DNA of 64,000 bases from Planosporangium flavigriseum. GTDB taxonomy: Bacteria; Actinomycetota; Actinomycetes; Mycobacteriales; Micromonosporaceae. Made by a program: the position numbers and the translations under genes. Positions within the stretch are counted from its first letter, which is position 1, and the number at the start of each line of letters is the position of its first letter. The notes under the pieces are model-generated. The model saw only the letters and a list, made by a program, of their open reading frames with translations. It was not told where the DNA came from and made no database searches. Shown in pieces: positions 15,359 to 22,024 of this stretch. The stretch covers positions 1 through 64,000 of the forward strand of contig NZ_JAATVW010000002.1 in NCBI RefSeq assembly GCF_011947225.1, in the 5' to 3' direction.

Positions 15359-16416
15359 TACATCTCCAACTCGGTCGACGGCAGGTTTACCCGACCTGTA
15401 CCGGCCTCCGCGAGGCGTCGCAGTCCTTGCAGGAAGGCGAACAGTCCCTCATTGCTCCACGTCGCATCATGCACCAGTCGTGCTAGACCCTTACGGTCGC
15501 GGGTGGAGTACCGGCGTAGCCCCTCCGATTCCCAGTTGGCCTCGACCTGGCCACCGAAGCTGGCCCACCACTCCTCGTCCTCAATGGCGATCAAGCTGGC
15601 GAACTCGAAATTACCGCTGACGAGGTTGAGCCCGAACCCCGTGCACTCCATGCGCCACCGCTCGGTATCGGCGTGGTCGATGAGCCAGCGCATGGGTGCG
15701 GATAGGCGGCTGAGGTGCAGCGGATCTGCGCTCCGTCGTTCACCCTCGGTGGCATCTAGCTCGGTGTGCCCGAACAGTTCCTCTTCCAGCTCCCGCTCCA
15801 GCGTTGCTGACAACTGCGCGTCGTCGCTGAAGTCGACGAGGGGCTCATGGAACGACTTCGGAATCACGGCCAGGCGGCGAGCCGAGTTGAGGACTCTGGC
15901 GGACCGTTCCTGTACGAGCATGACGTAGTCGGCTTCACCGCGCCGAGCCCGACTGCCCGGCCGCGCCGCGGCAAAGAGCGCGAGCGGCCCGCCCGCGCAC
16001 AAGCGCCGGTTGACCTCGATGACGGCGCCGAGTGATGGCAGGTACCGATCACGTAGCGGCAATGTCCCAGGTCGGATGGGCCGGCCATCTGCGAGACCGT
16101 CAAGTAACTCGCCCTCGAGTAGGTCGAGGGTGAGCGCGTAGCTGATGAAGTCCGTTAGCGCCACCGTGGCGGCCAGGTGGTCACGGGAAAGGTCGATGTC
16201 CACGAGCTGGTACAGGGGCTTGTTGACGAACCGCGTACTAGTCGCCAGCGTTTCCGCCAGCCGCTGCGCCGCCGCATCTGCACTCATCTCGTCGAGCTGG
16301 GACGCCTCGACTGGGGCTTGCGTTTCGAGATCGACATGGTCGCCGCTCTGCCCCCGTCCCCCGATAGGTGCCGGGTCCTCGACTCTCGGGCGGGGCCAAG
16401 GGTGGCCGTAGGCCAT
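15358..16416 (-). CDS. Nudix-fold-like protein of unknown function
   Basis: Up to 352 residues; the first 40 are Pro/Gly-rich, and an in-frame ATG (MSADAAAQRLAETLATSTRFVNKPLYQLV) about 44 codons in is an equally good start. The middle reads YVMLVQERSARVLNSARRLAVIPKSFHEPLVDFSDDAQLSATLERELEEELFG. RELEEELFG matches the REUXEEXGU core of the Nudix box, and the preceding phrase matches the usual 'R...V....G.LAVIPKGFHEP' strand. The rest (FGLNLVSGNFEFASLIAIEDEEWW) is typical of larger actinobacterial Nudix-like proteins of unknown role. Coupled to the cupin gene through a TAGTG overlap. Catalysis is uncertain because the glutamate spacing is not checked against structures. Confidence 0.6.
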   Translation of the reverse strand: MAYGHPWPRPRVEDPAPIGGRGQSGDHVDLETQAPVEASQLDEMSADAAAQRLAETLATSTRFVNKPLYQLVDIDLSRDHLAATVALTDFISYALTLDLLEGELLDGLADGRPIRPGTLPLRDRYLPSLGAVIEVNRRLCAGGPLALFAAARPGSRARRGEADYVMLVQERSARVLNSARRLAVIPKSFHEPLVDFSDDAQLSATLERELEEELFGHTELDATEGERRSADPLHLSRLSAPMRWLIDHADTERWRMECTGFGLNLVSGNFEFASLIAIEDEEWWASFGGQVEANWESEGLRRYSTRDRKGLARLVHDATWSNEGLFAFLQGLRRLAEAGTGRVNLPSTELEM

Positions 16417-16595
16417 CGGCGTAGCCGACGTGAAGCGCCCTTGACGCCGGCCGAGAGGCGTGGAGGGTCGAGCACCGGGGGACGGTCTCGGCCTGGCGCT
16501 CGCGTCTGCTGGCGACCGTGATGGCCTGGCGACGGCATCACCGGAATTTTCGCGGGAGTGCCCACCGGATTGGCCCGCTCTGCTTGACTTGGATC

Positions 16596-16832
16596 ATGAC
16601 GATTCGCCGGCTCGTTTGGCATCTGATCTGGGCCGCGGTCTGGCTGACATGGCTGTTCATCGGCCTGAACTTCTTGTACCGCTGGTTCGACCCGCAGCCC
16701 GCCGGATTCATAGGCGTGTCGGCTGTCATGGCGCCCATGGCACTGGAGAAGCTGGGTGTCAAGCGTTGGCTGCTTGAGGCGGATAGGCAGGAGCCCACGA
16801 CGCAGGAGTCGCAACCGGAACCGCCGTGCTGA
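16596..16832 (+). CDS. Small membrane protein
   Basis: 78 residues starting MTIRRLVWHLIWAAVWLTWLFIGLNFLYRWFD, a single strong membrane segment, then a weaker hydrophobic stretch (PAGFIGVSAVMAPMAL) and a polar tail rich in Glu/Gln. A downstream start was preferred to the ATG at 16518 because the extra residues are not membrane-like. No family recognised. Confidence 0.5.
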   Translation: MTIRRLVWHLIWAAVWLTWLFIGLNFLYRWFDPQPAGFIGVSAVMAPMALEKLGVKRWLLEADRQEPTTQESQPEPPC

Positions 16833-16925
16833 CCTTCGCCCGAGATCATTGCCACCTGATGCGGCCGGCCGGCGCGTGCGCGGCGGGCCGGAGGTCCAGA
16901 GCGCGACGCGCCGCGCCGGCACGGT

Positions 16926-16947
16926 CGCGCCGCGCTTGCGCGGCGCG
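16926..16947. repeat. Perfect GC hairpin followed by CTTGAT
   Basis: CGCGCCGCGC-TT-GCGCGGCGCG, 10-nt arms and a 2-nt loop, then CTTGAT. Plan and following hexamer match the hairpin at 10613-10629. It is surrounded by further GGCGCG-rich sequence. It may be a terminator or a member of a dispersed palindromic repeat. Confidence 0.55.
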
Positions 16948-17031
16948 CTTGATTCAGAACAGATCAATTCGGCAGTACATGCGGCGCGCGATGTGTCTTA
17001 GCACGTGGCCGACGGCTGGCATACTCCCGGC

Positions 17032-17421
17032 ATGGAGATCAGCAGCTCAAGACGCGCCCGGCCGGCCGAGCTAGTTTTCGCATCTGCTGTGCTCTTGATC
17101 AATGGCGTTCCGATGCTGTTCGCCGCTGTGGTGAGTATTGCGTTCGTCCGGACGCTCACGGCCGCTGGTACGGGGTTGGCGTTGGCAGGGCTCGGCGCTG
17201 CGCTGATCACCGCAGTCATTCGCCTGTACACGGGCAGCCGTGTGTGGTGGGTCGCCTCCTTTGGCCTGCTGCCGGTCTCGGGAGCGGCGCACTTCCTCGA
17301 CGCTTTCATGTTCGGTGATGGCCGGGTCCCAGCGGCATGGGGAATTGTCATGCCGACCGCCGCCCTGGTTTGCCTCCTCCTGCGCCCCGTCAGGACCCTC
17401 TTCACGCCGCAGGCAAGCTGA
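17032..17421 (+). CDS. Four-helix integral membrane protein, hypothetical
   Basis: 129 residues from the ATG at 17032 (MEISSSRRARPAELVFASAVLL). Hydrophobic segments: LVFASAVLLINGVPMLFAAVVSIAF, GTGLALAGLGAALITAVIRLY, WWVASFGLLPVSGAAHFLDAF, and GIVMPTAALVCLLL. No conserved polar motif seen. The next gene begins 4 nt after its stop, so the pair is probably one operon. Confidence 0.6.
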   Translation: MEISSSRRARPAELVFASAVLLINGVPMLFAAVVSIAFVRTLTAAGTGLALAGLGAALITAVIRLYTGSRVWWVASFGLLPVSGAAHFLDAFMFGDGRVPAAWGIVMPTAALVCLLLRPVRTLFTPQAS

Positions 17422-17425
17422 ACTG

Positions 17426-17707
17426 ATGTCACCAGTCCCGCAGCCGCCGAGTCGCGCGCAGGTAGAGTCCTGGTTCCTCGCGGTACTCAACGGCAGCCAG
17501 TCGCGTGATGCGGCCGACCGGTGGGCTACCCAGCAAATGTGGGACCTCGAGGATGTTGATGTAGATGACGAGGCGGTGTGGTGGGGGCTGGATATGCTCT
17601 GCGGCATCGATCTGGAACATGGCCCTGATGGCCCATACCTCTATAGCGACGAACAGATACGCGGCTGGCTGGAAGAGTTCCGCGCCCGCTGCACCAGAAA
17701 CCCCTGA
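17426..17707 (+). CDS. Small acidic hypothetical protein
   Basis: 93 residues, MSPVPQPPSRAQVESWFLAVLNGSQSRD at the N-terminus, then ADRWATQQMWDLEDVDVDDEAVWWGLDMLCGIDLEHGPDGPYLYSDEQIRGWLEEFRARC. Acidic, Trp-rich and soluble. The composition recalls immunity-type or small regulatory proteins, but no family is recognised. It is probably co-transcribed with the membrane protein 4 nt upstream. Confidence 0.6.
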   Translation: MSPVPQPPSRAQVESWFLAVLNGSQSRDAADRWATQQMWDLEDVDVDDEAVWWGLDMLCGIDLEHGPDGPYLYSDEQIRGWLEEFRARCTRNP

Positions 17708-17733
17708 GCTTTCTTGGGAGTCGCCAGTTAGGC

Positions 17734-18180
17734 CTACGGCACCGGGCTCTGCTCGGCGAGCACATGGACGCCGTCGTGTACCCGGATCGCTGGCTGGTCG
17801 GTGTCGAGAGCGTCGGTGACGCGGACGGCGAAGGTTTCGGCCATCTGGGCGACGACGGCGTCGCGCGTCCACCAGTCGACCCGCTGGGATTCCTCGGTCG
17901 GTCCGGGTTGGCCGCCGATGATGCGGGCTCGGAAGACCAGGGCGACGACGCCGATCTTGAGGTTCTTGTACACGCCGGTCAGCCGCTCGGGCTCGATCAG
18001 CACGCCGGTCTCCTCTTCGACCTCGCGGCGGACGCCGTCATGGATCGACTCGTGCAGTTCGAGGACGCCTCCGGGGATCTCCCACTTGCCGTTGTCGCGG
18101 CGCTGCACGACCAGGACCCGGTCGCGCTCGTCGGTGATGACGGCGGCGACGCTGACGGAGTGGCGGTTGGGAGCGGTCAC
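17734..18180 (-). CDS. Nudix hydrolase
   Basis: 148 residues from the GTG at 18180 (VTAPNRHSVSVAAVITD). Complete Nudix box GGVLELHESIHDGVRREVEEETGV fits GX5EX7REUXEEXGU, preceded by VLVVQRRDNGKWEIPGG, a MutT-like opening. It should hydrolyse a nucleoside diphosphate linked to some X; the substrate is unknown. The GTG overlaps the stop of the PP2C-like gene (GTGA), making it the third gene of a GntR-PP2C-Nudix operon. Nudix proteins next to GntR regulators occur on integrative actinomycete elements (for example Pif with KorSA in pSAM2), which fits the island context. Confidence 0.88.
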   Translation of the reverse strand: MTAPNRHSVSVAAVITDERDRVLVVQRRDNGKWEIPGGVLELHESIHDGVRREVEEETGVLIEPERLTGVYKNLKIGVVALVFRARIIGGQPGPTEESQRVDWWTRDAVVAQMAETFAVRVTDALDTDQPAIRVHDGVHVLAEQSPVP

Positions 18181-19028
18181 GTCTGGTCCTCCTCGAACAG
18201 ACACAGGGCGGCGGTGGCGTCATCGTGGCGCTTGTAGCGGGGTCGGGCGTGTCCATCGTGGTCGGCGTTCTCGGCGGCGCGTACCTGGCGGATCAACTCG
18301 TACGGCCCCTGGTCGGTGAGCACGTCAAGCAGGCCGGCCCAGTCGAACAGGCCGAACTGCTCGACAGCGGCGGATGCGCCATCGGTGAGCAGGGCCGCTC
18401 GCCGTACCCGATCCGGACCGTGCAGAGGCGCGGTGCCAGTCACCGCCTCGTATGCGGCGGACGGGTTGGCGGCCGCGATCCAGTACCCGTGCGGCTGGTT
18501 GGTGAGCTTGTGTTTCTCGATCGTCGCCGTCCGCATTCGGGCGATGCGCTCGGTGCTGTCGAGCGCCGCGTCGCCGGTCAGCACGGTGCGGCGTAACTGC
18601 GCGACGGCCTTCTCGAATCGGTCGTCGGCCACGACCTGGATCTCGTCCCCGCGGTCGAGCACGAGTGGGCTGTCGGCGAGTACGAAGTAGTCGACATGGC
18701 TGTCGGCGTTCTTGAGTAGGCAGACGGTGCTTGCGACCGTGCCGGGGTTGCCGAGGTCGCACTGGTTGCCGTGGTCACCGCGCACGGCGCTGATCGCCTC
18801 GGCCAGCAGTTGGTCGAGCGGGGTATCCGGATCGCGGCGGTAGCCGGTGACGAGATGGTCGGCCAGGCGCTGGACGTACCAGGCCGCGCCGTGATGGCAG
18901 CCGGTGTCCACGCCATCGGGCACGGAGACGCCGTCGAGCACGCCAACCAGTCCTCCGACGGCGAAGCCCTGGTCCTCATTGACCGCTCGGTCCGGGGCAG
19001 GCTCGGAGGCAAGGCGAACCTGCATCAT
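18177..19028 (-). CDS. Divergent PP2C-like (PPM) phosphatase
   Basis: 283 residues. PPM-like motifs are present in reduced form: RAVNEDQGFAVGGLVGVLDGVS (metal motifs NED and DG), TVASTVCLLKN, YFVLADSPLVLDRGDEIQVVADDRF, AALLTDGASAAV (equivalent of the SDG motif) and KRHDDATAALCLF (DDATA, equivalent of SDNVT). The protein is therefore probably still a metal-dependent phosphatase, but of a subgroup distinct from the classical enzyme at 8793. ATG at 19028 overlaps the GntR stop (ATGATG/TGA), and its own stop overlaps the Nudix start, so three proteins are translationally coupled. The longer minus-strand frame to 20018 overlaps the GntR gene and is not coding. Confidence 0.75.
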   Translation of the reverse strand: MMQVRLASEPAPDRAVNEDQGFAVGGLVGVLDGVSVPDGVDTGCHHGAAWYVQRLADHLVTGYRRDPDTPLDQLLAEAISAVRGDHGNQCDLGNPGTVASTVCLLKNADSHVDYFVLADSPLVLDRGDEIQVVADDRFEKAVAQLRRTVLTGDAALDSTERIARMRTATIEKHKLTNQPHGYWIAAANPSAAYEAVTGTAPLHGPDRVRRAALLTDGASAAVEQFGLFDWAGLLDVLTDQGPYELIRQVRAAENADHDGHARPRYKRHDDATAALCLFEEDQT

Positions 19029-19813
19029 GACGATTCCGCTGTGGTGGCCGGCGTCTCGTCGTCCCAGCCGTACCGCAGGGTCCACAGGTGGCCGGGCATG
19101 ACGTGGATGCAGACTTCGACCGGGCGGTCCTCGGCGGTGTAGGCGACGTGCCAAATCTCGAACACCGGCTGCGCGCCCTCCAGGTCGAGAGTGCGCTTCT
19201 CGAGGTCGGTCGGCATGCGAACGTTCACGTCCTCGGTGAACCGGACGGGTGCGTGCCCGAGATCGGCGAGCCGGGAGTATGAACCGCCCTGGCCGGCGTC
19301 CTCCTGCAGCAGTTCCTTGCTGCCCTTGACCACGGACCACGGGTAGTAGGAGTCCGCAATCTGGGTCGGCTCGTCGTTGGCGTACAGCAGCCGGCGGCGG
19401 ACCAACGTCTGTTCGTTCTTGGACAGGCCCAGTACGGACGCGATCCGGTCGGTCGGGACGGTGCGGCCGATCTCGCGGTACTCGGTGCGCGATTGCAGGT
19501 TGAGGCTGTGGGCTTCGACCTCGCCGGCCCCGCCGCCCTGCGTGCGCGCGGCGTAGCGCTTCTTGGTGTCGCGCAGGATGCGGGGCAGCGAGCGGACATA
19601 GGTGCCTGATCCGCGTCGGACCTTCACGTCCCCGGAGGCCCGCAGAAGCATGATCGCGCGGTTGATGGTCACGCGCGAGACGCCGAGTTCGTCGGCCAGT
19701 CGTAGTTCGCTTGGCAGTGGATCGCCGGCCCGGTAGGTGCCGTCTTCGATCCGGCTGCGTAGAAGCTCGGCGATCTGTACGTACTGCGACTTCGGTGTCT
19801 CGATCACTGACAC
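19025..19813 (-). CDS. GntR-family (HutC/UTRA-type) transcriptional regulator
   Basis: 262 residues from the GTG at 19813, chosen because GGGGAA lies 6 nt upstream. Winged helix: YVQIAELLRSRIEDGTYRAGDPLPSELRLADELGVSRVTINRAIMLLRASGDVKVRRGSGTYV. UTRA domain: residues about 100-250, with IASVLGLSKNEQTLVRRRLLYANDEPTQIADSYYPWSV, EDVNVRMPTDLEKRTLDLEGAQPVFEIWHVAYTAEDRPVEVCIHVMPGHLWTLRYGW. First gene of the GntR-PP2C-Nudix operon; expected to repress its own promoter until a small ligand binds. Orientation and architecture are the same as the 8793-10345 cassette. Confidence 0.88.
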   Translation of the reverse strand: MSVIETPKSQYVQIAELLRSRIEDGTYRAGDPLPSELRLADELGVSRVTINRAIMLLRASGDVKVRRGSGTYVRSLPRILRDTKKRYAARTQGGGAGEVEAHSLNLQSRTEYREIGRTVPTDRIASVLGLSKNEQTLVRRRLLYANDEPTQIADSYYPWSVVKGSKELLQEDAGQGGSYSRLADLGHAPVRFTEDVNVRMPTDLEKRTLDLEGAQPVFEIWHVAYTAEDRPVEVCIHVMPGHLWTLRYGWDDETPATTAESS

Positions 19814-20115
19814 GGCGAGTTCCCCACTTGTAGGACGTAGTACGCCACCGTAGGGCACGCGTGTATTGCATGCACTCTCGCGCGAACACAGGTGCCCGTA
19901 ATGATCTGTATGGGTAGGTAGGCGCAGTCAGAAGAAAGACGTAAGACATCTTGTGTGTGAGAGCACGCGTTCCTACGTTCATGAGAGGACATAGGCCGGC
20001 GAAACGGTGCCTGGTCAAGGTACTCGACCTGGGTCCCTGTCGCTCTGCCGGAACTGCGGGGCGCAGAACAGAACGATCTTCCTAACCTCTGGACCGCCTC
20101 TCGTAGAGGGACGAC
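19814..20115. promoter_or_regulatory. Divergent promoter region between GntR operon and small-gene operon
   Basis: About 300 bp, less GC-rich than the coding DNA around it, between two divergent operons. It contains short alternating motifs such as GTGTATTGCATGCAC (near 19861-19875, with the palindrome TGCATGCA at its centre), but no long inverted repeat like that at 10365. It likely carries both promoters; no -10/-35 pair is assigned. Confidence 0.4.
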
Positions 20116-20283
20116 ATGGCAGGGCTGCTCACGGCAATTTGCTCAGCGCTGGTGGTCGGCTTCGCCGCCGGCCTGTTCGCCTTCAAGGTGAAAACGCGGT
20201 GGTGTAAGACCTGCGGAGCCACCCTCAACTGTCCTGACTGCACGAGATCAGCACGCGTCTCACCAGCTCACGAGCCGCAGTGA
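20116..20283 (+). CDS. 55-residue membrane-anchored CxxC zinc-ribbon-like peptide
   Basis: Short gene from the ATG at 20116. It reads MAGLLTAICSALVVGFAAG (one membrane segment), then FAFKVKTRWCKTCGATLNCPDCTRSARV. WCKTCG and CPDC give a CxxC-x5-CxxC metal-binding pattern on the cytoplasmic side. GAGGG lies 7-8 nt before the start. It is the first of three small genes read together (20116-20857). Confidence 0.65.
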   Translation: MAGLLTAICSALVVGFAAGLFAFKVKTRWCKTCGATLNCPDCTRSARVSPAHEPQ

Positions 20284-20336
20284 ACCAACCACCGCAGACA
20301 TCACCTGGCCGTCAGGCTCCCGGAAAGGACGTCGCG

Positions 20337-20612
20337 ATGAACCTGGATCACCCGATGTGGTGCGCGCCCCGGCGCTGCCGTGCTGCAGTCGGCGGTACGC
20401 ACAAAAGCGACCCGATCGAGACGATCCATGGCACGAGCAGGGCAAGTGCCTGGCTTCAACAGCAACCCGATTACGATGCCCTGTTCGCACTGGTCACGGC
20501 GCATCACGCCATCAGTGCTCCGGTCGTGTTCTTACCGCTGGCCGACGCCCGCACCCTGCTGGACGGGGCGGCCAAGCTCATGAAGCACGCCGGCGATGGC
20601 GAGGCCATATGA
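20337..20612 (+). CDS. Small hypothetical protein
   Basis: 91 residues from the ATG at 20337 (MNLDHPMWCAPRRCRAAVGGTHKSDP), after a GGAAAGGA. N-terminal CAPRRC could bind metal; the rest is helical (ASAWLQQQPDYDALFALVTAHHAISAPVVFLPLADARTLLDGAAKLMKHA). Its stop overlaps the next start by 4 nt (ATGA). Small proteins with this WC.P..C N-terminus sit beside the next gene in other actinomycetes, to my recollection. Function unknown. Confidence 0.65.
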   Translation: MNLDHPMWCAPRRCRAAVGGTHKSDPIETIHGTSRASAWLQQQPDYDALFALVTAHHAISAPVVFLPLADARTLLDGAAKLMKHAGDGEAI

Positions 20613-20857
20613 CCGCACACCAGCCGATCCGACCGAGCTGGAGCTGCGTCGGATGCGGCTACCCGTGGCCGTGCCCGAGCCGACGACGCCAACTCCTCGC
20701 CGAGTACGCGGAAGCCCCGGTTTCTCTGTCGCTAGTACTTGGGTCAGCTTTGGTGGAGGCCGCGGCAGACCTGCCGACAGCTGTCGCCGGCGAGCTACAC
20801 AACCGGTTCGTGGGCTGGCTTCCACCCTTGAATCTTGGACACTTAGGCCACCTATAG
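20609..20857 (+). CDS. Small CxxC protein (often annotated flavin reductase)
   Basis: 82 residues, MTAHQPIRPSWSCVGCGYPW then PCPSRRRQLLAEYAEAPVSLSLVLGSALVEAAADLPTAVAGELHNRFVGW. The CVGCG.PWPCP motif followed by an amphipathic region is the pattern of a very common Micromonosporaceae protein that databases often label 'flavin reductase', but there is no flavin-binding domain and the label should not be trusted. Translationally coupled to the preceding gene. The last codons run into a 16-bp-arm hairpin, and a degraded second copy of this 3' end lies at 2121-2240. Confidence 0.7.
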   Translation: MTAHQPIRPSWSCVGCGYPWPCPSRRRQLLAEYAEAPVSLSLVLGSALVEAAADLPTAVAGELHNRFVGWLPPLNLGHLGHL

Positions 20858-20877
20858 CGGCCCTAAGTGTCCAAGAT
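20832..20877. repeat. Hairpin with GATCTTGG-type ends, likely terminator
   Basis: 16-nt arms ATCTTGGACACTTAGG (20832-20847) and CCTAAGTGTCCAAGAT (20862-20877), 14-nt loop. It overlaps the end of the small CxxC gene and lies 15 nt inside the right ychF repeat, between convergent genes. A degenerate copy is at about 2202-2230. Confidence 0.65.
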
Positions 20878-20891
20878 CGCGGAACAGGTCG

Positions 20892-20911
20892 TCAGACGTT
20901 GAAGCGGAACT
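20892..20911. repeat. Right 20-bp direct repeat (candidate attR, ychF 3' end)
   Basis: Identical to 3248-3267. It covers the ychF stop codon and preceding codons, so the gene is intact on this side. The interval between the two copies is the candidate integrated element. Confidence 0.75.
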
Positions 20912-21977
20912 CCACGACGTCGCCGTCCTGCATCACGTACTCCTTGCCCTCGATGCGCACCTTGCCGGCGGCCTTCGCGGCGGCGTGCGAACCGGCCTCG
21001 ACCAGGTCGTCGTACGCGACGACCTCGGCCTTGATGAAGCCGCGCTGGAAGTCGGAGTGGATGACGCCGGCCGCCTCGGGGGCGGTCGCCCCGATCGGGA
21101 TCGTCCAGGCGCGGGCCTCCTTCGGCCCGGCCGTCAGGTACGTCTGCAGCCCCAGCGTCCGGAAGCCGACGCGGATGAGCTGGTGCAGGCCGGGCTCGTG
21201 CTGGCCGATCGACTCCAGCAGCTCACGGGCTTCCTCCTCGGGCAGGTCGATCAGCTCGGACTCGACCTGTGCGTCCATGAAGATCGCCTCGGCGGGCGCG
21301 ACCATGGCGCGCAGCTCGTCCAGGTACGCCTCGTTGGCCAGCTCCTCTTCGTCGACGTTGAAGACGTACAGGAACGGCTTGGTGGTCAGCAGGTGCAGCT
21401 CACGCAGCTCGGCGACGTCGATGCCGGCCTTCTCCGCGCCGGCGTACAGCGTCGTGCCGGTGTTGAGCAGCTCCGCCGCGGCCTTGGCCGCCGCAGCAAG
21501 AGGCGCGCGGTCCTTCTTGAGCTTGGCCTCCTTCTCCAGCCGCGGAACCGCCTTCTCCAGGGTCTGCAGGTCGGCGAGGATCAACTCAGTGTTGATCGTC
21601 TCGATGTCGTCGGCGGGCGAGACCTTGCCGTCGACGTGCACGACGTTCGGGTCGCTGAACGCGCGGACGACCTGGCAGATCGCGGACGCGTCGCGGATGT
21701 TGGCCAGGAACGCGTTGCCCCGGCCCTGCCCCTTGGAGGCGCCGCGAACGAGGCCGGCGATGTCGAGGAACGACACCGGAGCCGGGACGATCTTCTCCGA
21801 GCTGTGGATCTCCGCGAGCTTGTTCAGCCGGGGATCGGGCAAGCCAACTACGCCGATGTTCGGCTCGATCGTGGCGAACGGGTAGTTGGCGGCCAGCACG
21901 TTGTTCTTGGTCAACGCGTTGAACAGGGTGCTCTTGCCGACGTTGGGCAGGCCGACGATACCGATGCTGAGACTCAC
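20892..21977 (-). CDS. ychF: Redox-regulated ATPase/GTPase of the YchF/OLA1 family
   Basis: 361 residues, full family length. G1 P-loop GLPNVGKSTLFNAL (9-22), G3-region DIAGLVRGASKGQGRGNAFLANIRD, NVDEEEL in place of the NKxD motif (the NxxE-type change that gives YchF its ATP preference), a coiled-coil insertion, and the C-terminal TGS domain ending YVMQDGDVVEFRFNV. It is a ribosome-associated Obg-class NTPase. Its last 20 bp are duplicated at the far end of the island, so its 3' end appears to be an integration site; the coding sequence is unaltered. Confidence 0.95.
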   Translation of the reverse strand: MSLSIGIVGLPNVGKSTLFNALTKNNVLAANYPFATIEPNIGVVGLPDPRLNKLAEIHSSEKIVPAPVSFLDIAGLVRGASKGQGRGNAFLANIRDASAICQVVRAFSDPNVVHVDGKVSPADDIETINTELILADLQTLEKAVPRLEKEAKLKKDRAPLAAAAKAAAELLNTGTTLYAGAEKAGIDVAELRELHLLTTKPFLYVFNVDEEELANEAYLDELRAMVAPAEAIFMDAQVESELIDLPEEEARELLESIGQHEPGLHQLIRVGFRTLGLQTYLTAGPKEARAWTIPIGATAPEAAGVIHSDFQRGFIKAEVVAYDDLVEAGSHAAAKAAGKVRIEGKEYVMQDGDVVEFRFNV

Positions 21978-22024
21978 GTGCGCCGAGTCTACGCGGTCCG
22001 ACCGGCAAGATCCGGCGCACTGCC

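Noticed and set aside
18177-20018. 613-codon minus-strand frame as one long gene
   Set aside because: Its first 330 codons are the out-of-frame antisense-like reading of the GntR gene; a proper start (19028) overlaps the GntR stop by 4 nt.
3248-20911. Integrase, Rep, Spd or Tra gene for the island
   Set aside because: Searched by eye for tyrosine or serine recombinase motifs and FtsK-like translocases; none seen, so I do not call the island an active ICE.
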